Source: an uncultured Candidatus Saccharibacteria bacterium (GTDB taxonomy: Bacteria; Patescibacteria; Saccharimonadia; Saccharimonadales; UBA4665). From it: a DNA stretch of 13,323 bases. The stretch's first letter is position 1, and each line of letters begins with the position of its first letter. Of the stretch, positions 1 through 6,266 are shown piece after piece. The DNA lies in assembly GCA_903925195.1 (NCBI GenBank), contig CAIYEO010000005.1:1-13323 (forward strand), in the 5' to 3' direction. The notes below the pieces were generated by a model, which worked only from the letters and a program-made list of their open reading frames with translations, was not told the DNA's origin and did not search any database. The position numbers and the translations under genes were made by a program.

Positions 1-464
1 GAGTTTGGCATTGCACCAAAATATGCTTGTGTAGAGCCCGGACCTTTTAAATTGAAATAAGATGTTGGTAGTCCACAGGGATTTTGACCAATAGCTGAAC
101 TAGAAGTAGAGTCCCAGGGGTTGGTGAATCCAGCACGCCAGCTTACTGAATTGTCTACACACGATATGCATGAAGATCCGTTTGCAGTTCCATCCCAGCA
201 AGTTTTATAAGCGTTAGTACCATCATTATCATAAGCTGTTACACCATTAGTGTTATAAGGGTACTCTCCATTATGATCGGCCGCATACAGTCCTAAAGCA
301 GCAACGTAAGCTCCCGCATCTCTTCTTCTTTGACTATCCTGCCTGGCAAAAGAAAGTTGCGGCATAGCTTGAAAAACTATTAATAATATTAATGATGCAA
401 TTGCCAGAACAACAAGTACTTCAATTATCGTGAAGCCTTTACTCTTAAGCGTAAGGGTTTTCAT
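1..464 (-). CDS. Type IV prepilin-like protein, C-terminus cut by window edge
   Basis: Structural or minor subunit of a type IV pilus or related pseudopilus, processed by prepilin peptidase at the inner membrane. 154 residues are visible and the frame runs off the left edge. The N-terminus has a short basic leader (MKTLTLKSKG) followed by FTIIEVLVVLAIASLILLIV; cleavage is expected after Gly10, giving mature Phe1 and the conserved Glu5 (E15 of the precursor). The hydrophobic segment (about 11-31) is the pilin membrane anchor and helix. A charged stretch (QDSQRRRDAGAY, 42-53) continues that helix as in Saccharibacteria pilins. The globular part holds Cys at 89, 99, 102 and 130 and is rich in Gly, Asn, Ser and Thr. 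The start at 464 is fixed by the leader length. No spaced Shine-Dalgarno is present, and a TATACT box lies 7 bases upstream. The gene follows the MFS exporter by only 20 bases. Family call is secure; the pilus role of this particular subunit is inferred. Confidence 0.9.
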   Translation of the reverse strand, partial: MKTLTLKSKGFTIIEVLVVLAIASLILLIVFQAMPQLSFARQDSQRRRDAGAYVAALGLYAADHNGEYPYNTNGVTAYDNDGTNAYKTCWDGTANGSSCISCVDNSVSWRAGFTNPWDSTSSSAIGQNPCGLPTSYFNLKGPGSTQAYFGAMPN

Positions 465-500
465 ATCCTTCAGTATACTATGTTTTATATTCTATTGTGC
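465..500 (-). promoter_or_regulatory. Putative near-leaderless promoter of the prepilin gene
   Basis: Reading the minus strand, TATACT (complement of 472-477) lies 7 bases before the ATG at 464, so transcription would start at about the first base of the start codon. The -35 position (495-500, GCACAA) is poor and falls inside the 3' end of the MFS gene. An AAGGA is present but only 2 bases from the ATG, too close for a normal ribosome site. Read-through from the MFS gene is the alternative. Confidence 0.4.
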
Positions 501-2053
501 TTTTTGAATGATGCCCCAGATTCATATTCTTTAGATCTATCGCTTAGTGGCTTCTCTTTAAGTAGTAGGGCTAGAATAAATACTCCGAAGCCCGCTGGGA
601 TAGCAATGATATAGATTGCTCTGAATGAATTAGTAAAGGCTATAAGAATGTCTTGTACTACTGCATTTGGTAGATGACCTAGGCCTGCTACCCCATTTTG
701 TAAATGTTTGACATCAATATTTACTTCGCCTGGTAGTAACTTATGAATATTATAGGTTAATCTGTTTGTTAAGACGGCACCGAAAATGGCCGTTCCAAGT
801 GCTCCCCCAAGAGTTCTAAAGAAAGTAACTGCAGCTGTGGCTGTTCCAAGATCAGACCTGTCGACAGAGTTTTGAACTGCTAAAACCATGACTTGAAGTA
901 GCATACCGATTCCAAGGCCTAGTACTAGCATCCAAGCCGAAAGAACTAACTGACTGGTATTGATGGTTAAGTGACTAAATAACCAAAAACCAAAAGTCAT
1001 TAATACCCCACCGATTATTGGGAAAGGTCTATAGTGTCCGAATTTAGAAATTAAACGTCCAGAGACTATTGAGGCTGTAAACAAACCGAATACTAAAGGC
1101 AATAAATACAGACCAGATTTAGTGGCCGAGTAGCCTCGTACTATTTGCTGATATTCAGGTAGAAAAATTATGGCACCAAATAATACGGCACCAGACAAAA
1201 AACTAAGAGCCAGCGAAACTCGGAATATGCTATCTTTGAATAATCTTAACGGTAATATTGGTTCTTGAACTTTTTGCTCATTGTATATAAATAACAAAGT
1301 AAATAGGAGGGCTCCAAAAATTAACTCTTTTATTTGTATTGATCCCCAAGCATAGGTGTTACCTCCGAGTACTGTAGTTAAAAGAATACAAATTAGTGAC
1401 GAGCCAAGAAGAACGGCACCAAGATAATCTATTTTATGGCGATTTTTATGAACTGGTATATGTAGCCTAGTAGCAATTGCTACGAGAGCTAAAATTCCTA
1501 GTGGTATGTTTATGTAGAAGATCCATCTCCATGAAAGATTATCTGTGAAGAAGCCACCAAGTAATGGTCCAATAACACTAGATAATCCAAACACAGCTCC
1601 AAAATAGCCTTGATACCTACCCCTATTTCTAGGCGGTATAACATCACCAATAATTGCAAAAATAAGAGAGATTAAACCTCCAGCCCCAAGTCCCTGGATG
1701 CCACGAAAAACTATTAATTGATCCATATTTTGAGACATACCACAGAGGACTGAACCAAGCAGAAAAAGCACTATAGCGAATTGGAAAATCTTTTTCCTTC
1801 CATACATATCCCCAATTTTTCCATACAGTGGAGTCGATACAGTGCTTGTTAGTAAATATGCTGTAACAACCCACGATAGCTTGTTTAGACCATGTAGTTC
1901 AGTAACTATTCTAGGCAGAGCTGTAGAGACAATCGTTTGATCAAGTGCGGCTAGTAGCATGGCTAGCATCAATGCTGAGATAATTACCATGATCTCAGCA
2001 TGTGATCTTTCTTGTGGTAATACTTCCCGTGCTTTTTTATTGTTAACTGACAT
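485..2053 (-). CDS. DHA2-family MFS multidrug exporter (14 TM, EmrB/QacA type)
   Basis: Proton-driven efflux permease of the inner membrane, predicted to export drugs or other amphipathic compounds. 522 residues with about 14 hydrophobic segments, the usual DHA2 size. Motifs in order: motif D1 [13 protein letters not shown] (37-49) in TM1, motif [12 protein letters not shown] (78-88) in the TM2-TM3 loop, motif [11 protein letters not shown] (117-126) in TM4, the Gly/Pro-rich motif C segment GPLLGGFF (162-169) in TM5, then [13 protein letters not shown] (174-186), typical of the 14-TM branch. The substrate cannot be read from sequence. The ATG at 2053 has no Shine-Dalgarno but sits 8 bases after an extended -10 box, which supports it as a leaderless start. 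The three-paralogue operon ends 49 bases upstream and the prepilin gene follows. No emrA-like adaptor or TetR/MarR regulator is adjacent. Confidence 0.93.
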   Translation of the reverse strand: MSVNNKKAREVLPQERSHAEIMVIISALMLAMLLAALDQTIVSTALPRIVTELHGLNKLSWVVTAYLLTSTVSTPLYGKIGDMYGRKKIFQFAIVLFLLGSVLCGMSQNMDQLIVFRGIQGLGAGGLISLIFAIIGDVIPPRNRGRYQGYFGAVFGLSSVIGPLLGGFFTDNLSWRWIFYINIPLGILALVAIATRLHIPVHKNRHKIDYLGAVLLGSSLICILLTTVLGGNTYAWGSIQIKELIFGALLFTLLFIYNEQKVQEPILPLRLFKDSIFRVSLALSFLSGAVLFGAIIFLPEYQQIVRGYSATKSGLYLLPLVFGLFTASIVSGRLISKFGHYRPFPIIGGVLMTFGFWLFSHLTINTSQLVLSAWMLVLGLGIGMLLQVMVLAVQNSVDRSDLGTATAAVTFFRTLGGALGTAIFGAVLTNRLTYNIHKLLPGEVNIDVKHLQNGVAGLGHLPNAVVQDILIAFTNSFRAIYIIAIPAGFGVFILALLLKEKPLSDRSKEYESGASFKKHNRI

Positions 2054-2070
2054 TAGGCTTAATTATACCA
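2054..2070 (-). promoter_or_regulatory. Extended -10 promoter of the MFS exporter, leaderless
   Basis: On the minus strand the sequence TGGTATAAT (complement of 2062-2070) is an extended -10 element (TGnTATAAT). It is followed by 8 bases and then the ATG at 2053, so the transcript should begin within a base or two of the start codon. The -35 position (about 2085-2090, AAAATA) is not recognisable, as often seen with extended -10 promoters. Confidence 0.6.
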
Positions 2071-2102
2071 TAAAACATCCGCAGTATTTTAATTATCACT
2101 GT

Positions 2103-2591
2103 CTATATAGCTAAACTATCACGAGGGTTATCTGAGTCTATAAGTTCTATATCAAAATTTCTTATAAAGTCGCAAAGTTCTAATTCTACAGAATGGCTTT
2201 CATAGCCATCATTTTTTTTAAAACAAACTTTAATTGAGTTGGTCGTTAAATCTAAACCGTTTAAATCTGTAAAAACTTGATCGGCATAGAATATAAAATT
2301 ATTATTTGAATCTTTATAGTTCTCCATATTAGCTTCATGAAAAACACTAGATAATCCATATCTTCTGTTTCTTTCTTCAAGGCTCAAGGGTTTTAGTTTA
2401 AATAATTTATCATCTGGTGAGACTACTGAAATTTCTATTCCAGTATCGAAGTCTATATGTGCTTCTCTTCTTTGCATCAAATTTTTAAGGCCTATGTTAT
2501 TTGCAAATTCATTGATATAGATAATTGAATCAACAAGTGATTCACAGTTTGGTTCATAAATTTGTCTATCTATTTTGTCAAAAAATCTCAT
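2103..2591 (-). CDS. Unknown acidic protein, third member of a tandem paralogue trio
   Basis: I do not recognise a known family. 162 residues, no signal peptide or membrane segment, so probably cytoplasmic. It shares a plan with the two genes upstream: an N-terminal helix (VDSIIYINEFANNIGLKNL, 20-38) like VIDAITQSDEIANNFNQL of the first gene, a central DDKLFKL (60-66) matching DQSLFSL and KDEIFRI, a C-terminal strand VCFKKNDGYE (122-131) matching VCFRQTLDDE, and a closing helix CDFIRNFDIEL (140-150). Predicted fold is alpha, beta-rich middle, alpha. The stop of the preceding gene is 3 bases before this ATG and no good Shine-Dalgarno is visible, so translation is probably coupled. Last gene of the operon; the MFS exporter downstream has its own promoter. 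Confidence 0.75.
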   Translation of the reverse strand: MRFFDKIDRQIYEPNCESLVDSIIYINEFANNIGLKNLMQRREAHIDFDTGIEISVVSPDDKLFKLKPLSLEERNRRYGLSSVFHEANMENYKDSNNNFIFYADQVFTDLNGLDLTTNSIKVCFKKNDGYESHSVELELCDFIRNFDIELIDSDNPRDSLAI

Positions 2592-2594
2592 AAT

Positions 2595-3074
2595 TTAATC
2601 CGCTAGATTTATTATCTCAGTAGTATAGTTATTAATGAAATCGTCGGCTGACATACCAACAAAGATTTCCTTATTTTGATCATCAATATTTGCTTCTAAT
2701 TGAACTATAGCGTAGGTATTAACATCGTCGCTACCAACAGTTATTGATATTCTTTCAACATATAATGGATTGCTATCATTAAAGATTGTTGAATATTCAA
2801 GCATCTCAGAATCGTTATCGTTAATACAAAAATTTGTTTTTCGGTTTTTATCTTTAGAAGTTATTCTAAAGATTTCATCTTTATTAAGCTCAAATGAAAT
2901 ATCCATAAAATTTTCTACAGATATATCAAAATGTCTAGATAGGTTATTGAATGAATGAGCCATGAGGTCAGAGTAGTAAATTGTTTCTAGCATATCCAGG
3001 ACTTTAGTAATCGGCTCATTTTCTTGTTTTGTAATTTCTTTTTCTGAATTGAAGCTATTTTCTGGATTACTCAT
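2595..3074 (-). CDS. Unknown strongly acidic protein, middle member of a tandem paralogue trio
   Basis: No known family recognised. 159 residues, soluble, with far more Asp and Glu than Lys and Arg and many Asn. A charged, probably disordered leader (1-21) precedes the shared region: helix VLDMLETIYYSDLMAHSFNNL (25-45, last residue included), KDEIFRI (65-71), NPLYVERISITV (102-113) which lines up with SPLLVEVININL of the upstream gene, and the closing SADDFINNYTTEII (142-155). It lacks the VCF triplet seen in the other two. AAGGTG lies 10 bases before the ATG, an acceptable ribosome site. It starts 39 bases after the first gene and ends 3 bases before the third, so the three are one operon. 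Function unknown; a hetero-oligomer with its neighbours is a guess. Confidence 0.75.
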   Translation of the reverse strand: MSNPENSFNSEKEITKQENEPITKVLDMLETIYYSDLMAHSFNNLSRHFDISVENFMDISFELNKDEIFRITSKDKNRKTNFCINDNDSEMLEYSTIFNDSNPLYVERISITVGSDDVNTYAIVQLEANIDDQNKEIFVGMSADDFINNYTTEIINLAD

Positions 3075-3113
3075 AATATCATTACACCTTATTAATGCTC
3101 ATTTGTCTAATGT

Positions 3114-3569
3114 TTATTCCGTTTCTTTACTAACAAAGTTTAAGCTGTACTTTTCTAGGAATTCACTACTAGGAATGTTTACTATGATTGTTGTCTCATC
3201 ATCAAGAGTTTGTCTAAAACAGACGTTAGAATTAAATTTTCCATCAGTATTCTTAGCTAGGTTGATGTTAATTACTTCAACCAGTAGTGGACTGAACTGA
3301 TTAATGTTAGCATCAAAAAGTTCTCTTTCATCATTGAATTTCATTTTTGTTATCTTTTCTGGATCATTCGCATAAAGACTGAATAGGCTTTGGTCTCCCG
3401 CCATAAACGTTCCGATAAAAACATCTAGTGAGCCATTTATGTATGCTCCACTATTTTCATGAAGCTGATTGAAGTTATTTGCTATTTCATCAGATTGAGT
3501 AATGGCATCTATAACATTCTGACATATTACATTTGGACTATTATTGTAATCTTCTCTAAAACTTTCCAT
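3114..3569 (-). CDS. Unknown acidic protein, first member of a tandem paralogue trio
   Basis: No known family recognised. 151 residues, cytoplasmic by appearance, about 24 Asp/Glu against 10 Lys/Arg. Features: N-terminal helix NVIDAITQSDEIANNFNQL (18-36), DQSLFSL (59-65), SPLLVEVININL (93-104), VCFRQTLDDE (116-125), and a C-terminal helix SSEFLEKYSLNF (134-145). The same landmarks in the same order occur in the next two genes, which is why I treat them as paralogues. It is the promoter-proximal gene: a perfect consensus promoter ends 11 bases before the ATG, leaving a leader of only about 5 bases, so initiation is probably leaderless. Possible roles (adaptor, chaperone, immunity-like protein) cannot be separated from sequence. 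Confidence 0.78.
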   Translation of the reverse strand: MESFREDYNNSPNVICQNVIDAITQSDEIANNFNQLHENSGAYINGSLDVFIGTFMAGDQSLFSLYANDPEKITKMKFNDERELFDANINQFSPLLVEVININLAKNTDGKFNSNVCFRQTLDDETTIIVNIPSSEFLEKYSLNFVSKETE

Positions 3570-3580
3570 AATTAAAGTAT

Positions 3581-3609
3581 ATTATACATTAATTACTGAA
3601 TAGTGTCAA
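3581..3609 (-). promoter_or_regulatory. Perfect consensus sigma-70 promoter of the three-paralogue operon
   Basis: On the minus strand TTGACA (complement of 3604-3609) and TATAAT (complement of 3581-3586) are separated by exactly 17 bases, matching the housekeeping sigma consensus at all 12 positions. Transcription should start near 3574, only about 5 bases before the ATG at 3569. A second -10-like TATACT overlaps just downstream. Confidence 0.85.
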
Positions 3610-3612
3610 TCT

Positions 3613-3626
3613 TGGTCAATGGTCAA
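3613..3626 (-). repeat. Tandem TTGACCA direct repeat upstream of the -35 box
   Basis: Two exact head-to-tail copies of TTGACCA on the minus strand, beginning 3 bases upstream of the -35 TTGACA, which itself repeats the TTGAC core. It may be a regulator site with direct-repeat half-sites, or alternative -35 boxes. Function is inferred from position only. Confidence 0.45.
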
Positions 3627-3668
3627 CATTCTAACTTAGTAAGCAATATTATTGGAAATAATTTTCGA

Positions 3669-5462
3669 TTAATCTTCCGCATTATTATTTCTTACAAATC
3701 CTCCTGATTGACGATCCCAGAGTTTTGCGTATAAACCTTTTTTTCTAATAAGTTCATTATGAGAACCCTCTTCTAGAATACTACCATCCTTAATAACTAG
3801 GATTCTATCAACATCCTTGATGGTAGATAATCTATGTGCAACTATTATTGTAGTTCGACTTTTAATTAGCCTACTAAGAGCATCCTGAACCTTAGACTCG
3901 TTCTCGCTATCAAGTGCACTAGTTGCTTCATCTAAGATGAGTATTGGTGAGTTTTTCAGCATAGCTCTGGCTATAGCGATTCTTTGCCTCTGTCCACCAG
4001 ATAACTTAACACCTCGCTCTCCTACGAGAGTATCATAGCCCTCTGGTAACTTGGTGATGAATTCATGAGCATTGGCAAGTTTAGCAACACCAATGATGGA
4101 CTCCATTTTTGCATCTAATTCTCCATAACCTATATTCTCAGCAATTGACCTATGAAATAGCACAGGTTCTTGAGGAACGTAAGTAATGGCTCGTCTAAGG
4201 TCATATTGTGTAATATCTCTTATGTCTTGTCCGTCAATAGTAATTGATCCACTGTCGACATCTATAATTCTTAGTAGTAGATTAGTAAAAGTTGTTTTAC
4301 CAGACCCACTTGGACCAACTAAGCCAATTTTCTCACCCTGTTTGATATGAGCATTGAAATTTTCAAAAAGTGCATGCTTATTTTCGCTATGCGTAAACTT
4401 AACGTCAGTGAATTTAATGTCTCCTCTATGAATAAGAGATTCTTCAGGTGTCTCTGGATCATTAATCTCATTTTTAACAGAAAAGGTTTCGAGCATTTCA
4501 TTTGAATCAGATAATCCCTGGTTGACGCCCCTAAGGACTCGACCGAATTGCCAGAGCCTATCTACTATGCCGCCTGCATAGCTAATAACTAAATAGAGAA
4601 TACTAGCGTTCAAGTGTAGCGAGGTAACAGCGAAAATACCATAAGCGAAAGCTATTACTCTAAAGCCGTTAGATAAAGTATGTGACGTTACTTCATTTTT
4701 GAATACCTCAAAAGACAAAACTTTATAGTTCTTCTCTGTTTCGTTAGCTGCTTTTGAGAATCTCTTCAGCTCAAAGTCTTCATTTGCAAAAGCTCTAATA
4801 TTGCTAATATTAGTAATAGCATCAGCCAGTTCAGCAGTCCTTTTGCTCTCGCTTATAGATACTTTTTTATTGAACTGGAATTGATGCTTAATTCTTTTAG
4901 ACATAATAATCATATATATAATTACGATTATTAGTAGGATAATTGCAAAGTTAAAAGCAACTATTCCCAGCACAACTAGTGAGCCAATCAATGTAACAAC
5001 TCCAGTAATAATACTCCAGAAAAACTCATCCATAAGTTTTTCATAGCCACTAATATATTTATTGACTTGAGATACTAAAGCTCCGCCAAATCTGTTAGCA
5101 TGGAATGTTTGTCCTTTATGTTCTAGGATATTGAAAGCGTCGATAATTAGATCCCTTTGAACTGACTCTTCAAGTCTCCATGCTGCATAGGATTGCAATC
5201 TCCAGGTTATTAAACCTAGTAGCATAAAAATGCTAAATAGAATTAGATAAGGCAATAGATATCTGAAGTTTAGAGTTTCATGTAGAGAGTAAGCTTTTTG
5301 CATCTTTAAAAATGCCCTTGAAATTACAAATGGAGAAAGTATGTCCTGGAATAGTATTGCAAAGACTGAGCCCAGCGTGGCGACCCAAAAAAACTTCTTA
5401 TATTTAAGGTTATAAGAATTGATATTTTTAAGAGTCCGTTTTATATTGATATTTTTATGCAT
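3669..5462 (-). CDS. ABC exporter half-transporter (fused TM domain and ATPase)
   Basis: ATP-driven exporter of the inner membrane, MsbA/BmrA/LmrA-like, acting as a dimer; substrate unknown (drug, lipid or peptide). 597 residues, normal size. The membrane domain spans about 25-320 with helices near 26-48, 68-87, 148-170, 170-187 and 265-298. The ATPase domain spans about 345-585: A-loop aromatic F356, Walker A GPSGSGKTT (383-391), Q-loop Q431 in VPQEP, signature LSGGQ (487-491), Walker B ILILDE (507-512) with catalytic Glu512, D-loop SALD (515-518) and H-loop His543. Every catalytic element is canonical, so a homodimer with two working sites is likely; no partner half-transporter is adjacent. 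AAAGGT lies about 9 bases before the ATG. It has its own -10 box with a palindrome at its -35 region, and is followed by the three-paralogue operon. Confidence 0.93.
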   Translation of the reverse strand: MHKNINIKRTLKNINSYNLKYKKFFWVATLGSVFAILFQDILSPFVISRAFLKMQKAYSLHETLNFRYLLPYLILFSIFMLLGLITWRLQSYAAWRLEESVQRDLIIDAFNILEHKGQTFHANRFGGALVSQVNKYISGYEKLMDEFFWSIITGVVTLIGSLVVLGIVAFNFAIILLIIVIIYMIIMSKRIKHQFQFNKKVSISESKRTAELADAITNISNIRAFANEDFELKRFSKAANETEKNYKVLSFEVFKNEVTSHTLSNGFRVIAFAYGIFAVTSLHLNASILYLVISYAGGIVDRLWQFGRVLRGVNQGLSDSNEMLETFSVKNEINDPETPEESLIHRGDIKFTDVKFTHSENKHALFENFNAHIKQGEKIGLVGPSGSGKTTFTNLLLRIIDVDSGSITIDGQDIRDITQYDLRRAITYVPQEPVLFHRSIAENIGYGELDAKMESIIGVAKLANAHEFITKLPEGYDTLVGERGVKLSGGQRQRIAIARAMLKNSPILILDEATSALDSENESKVQDALSRLIKSRTTIIVAHRLSTIKDVDRILVIKDGSILEEGSHNELIRKKGLYAKLWDRQSGGFVRNNNAED

Positions 5463-5486
5463 AAGTATCTACCTTTTAATTATTGT

Positions 5487-5492
5487 ATTATA
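5487..5492 (-). promoter_or_regulatory. -10 box of the ABC exporter gene
   Basis: TATAAT on the minus strand, about 24 bases before the ATG at 5462. The -35 position falls inside the inverted repeat at 5499-5520 and matches the consensus poorly (TCCTAT), so an activator may be needed or the promoter may be weak. Confidence 0.5.
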
Positions 5493-5498
5493 TTTAAC

Positions 5499-5520
5499 AT
5501 AATTCCTTTATAGGAATTAT
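5499..5520. repeat. 9-bp perfect inverted repeat at the ABC exporter promoter
   Basis: ATAATTCCT, a 4-base centre, then AGGAATTAT. It covers the spacer and -35 region of the ABC promoter and lies 42 bases after the stop of the upstream gene. No run of T follows on either strand, so an operator is more likely than a terminator. Confidence 0.5.
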
Positions 5521-5561
5521 TTAATTAGTTGTCTTATTATTTTATTTCTTGTAGTTCTTTA

Positions 5562-6215
5562 TTATAATATTTTATCAGCTTCTTTATTTTTTATAATCTT
5601 AGGTTTTTTCCAGCCATTGTATAATTGCTTAGTGTTATACCATCCATAGCTCACCCCACCTATTTCAAAAATATATTCAGCCCAATGTGGTGCACTGATA
5701 GCAGCTAAACCAAGAACAGAGCTTGGGATTACAAAATCACGCAATGAATCTCTGAAGGCAAACTTATCGCTAGTCTTTTTAGACTCGCGTCCTCCCCTGT
5801 TGATGTATAAGACTATGGCATTTAATGCTATAGCACCAGTAGCAGCTTTGATATCGTTGTGTGAAAAGTTTATCCCCTCAGTTGGTGCGGTTAGTTTAAA
5901 CTTATCATTAACTATTTCGTTGGCTGTTTCATAGGTTGCTAAGGTTGATGCTCCGATTGCAAAAGAAATAGCCATACGCCTGGCCTTGCCTATAACACCT
6001 TTTTTGTCAGATCTAACTTCGATGGCTGCGGCTCCAAAAGTAAGGGCATCAGTAAACTCTTCAGCTGCTTCAACAATTAAAGCTGGTTGATTGCCACTCA
6101 GACCTCCAAATAATTGAAGACTGGCTGATCCGGCACGCAGTACAGCAGATTTTGTAAACTTTGAAAATCTCTGCTCTGGCGTTCCTTCTATAAATTCATG
6201 ATGTTCGTGAGACAT
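5562..6215 (-). CDS. Cation diffusion facilitator-like membrane protein lacking metal ligands
   Basis: 217 residues with about six hydrophobic segments (near 22-40, 45-66, 79-97, 121-139, 161-176, 180-200) and no C-terminal cytoplasmic domain. The pattern follows the CDF membrane domain: ALIVEAAEEFTDALTFGAAA (45-64) resembles the TM2 region usually read as aDalHslxD, and LNAIVLYINRGGRESKK (131-147) plus FRDSLRDF (154-161) and LYNGWKK (198-204) resemble TM4, TM5 and the end of TM6. The metal ligands are mostly gone: the TM2 HxxxD is E52xxxD56, and the TM5 HxxxD falls on R159/D160 and I163/P164. The N-terminus has a His cluster (MSHEHHEF). It may not transport zinc or manganese at all. AAGGA sits 5 bases before the ATG, with its own extended -10 promoter. 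The homology is from pattern recognition and needs a profile search. Confidence 0.6.
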   Translation of the reverse strand: MSHEHHEFIEGTPEQRFSKFTKSAVLRAGSASLQLFGGLSGNQPALIVEAAEEFTDALTFGAAAIEVRSDKKGVIGKARRMAISFAIGASTLATYETANEIVNDKFKLTAPTEGINFSHNDIKAATGAIALNAIVLYINRGGRESKKTSDKFAFRDSLRDFVIPSSVLGLAAISAPHWAEYIFEIGGVSYGWYNTKQLYNGWKKPKIIKNKEADKIL

Positions 6216-6237
6216 GTTAATCCTTTAATACATCTAT

Positions 6238-6246
6238 ATTATAGCA
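6238..6246 (-). promoter_or_regulatory. Extended -10 promoter of the CDF-like gene
   Basis: TGCTATAAT (TGnTATAAT) on the minus strand, just after the stop of the upstream MFS gene (6267). The start would be near 6231, giving a leader of about 16 bases that contains AAGGA before the ATG at 6215. No clear -35 box. Confidence 0.55.
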
Positions 6247-6266
6247 TAAATACTATTAAAAAGCTA

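Noticed and set aside
3049..3300. Open frame on the plus strand across the trio genes
   Set aside because: It lies opposite two well-supported minus-strand genes, has no promoter or ribosome site, and its translation resembles no protein.
3648..3662. Small hairpin ATTATT-GGA-AATAAT after the ABC exporter stop
   Set aside because: The stem is six A-T pairs with no T-run after it, so it is unlikely to work as a terminator; such repeats are common in AT-rich gaps.
5499..5520. Inverted repeat read as a terminator for the CDF-like gene
   Set aside because: No T-run follows on the minus strand and the arms are mostly A and T; its position over the ABC promoter fits an operator better.
5551..5556. 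Second TATAAT on the minus strand near the end of the CDF-like gene
   Set aside because: It is about 90 bases from the ABC start, has no -35 partner, and the box at 5487-5492 is better placed.
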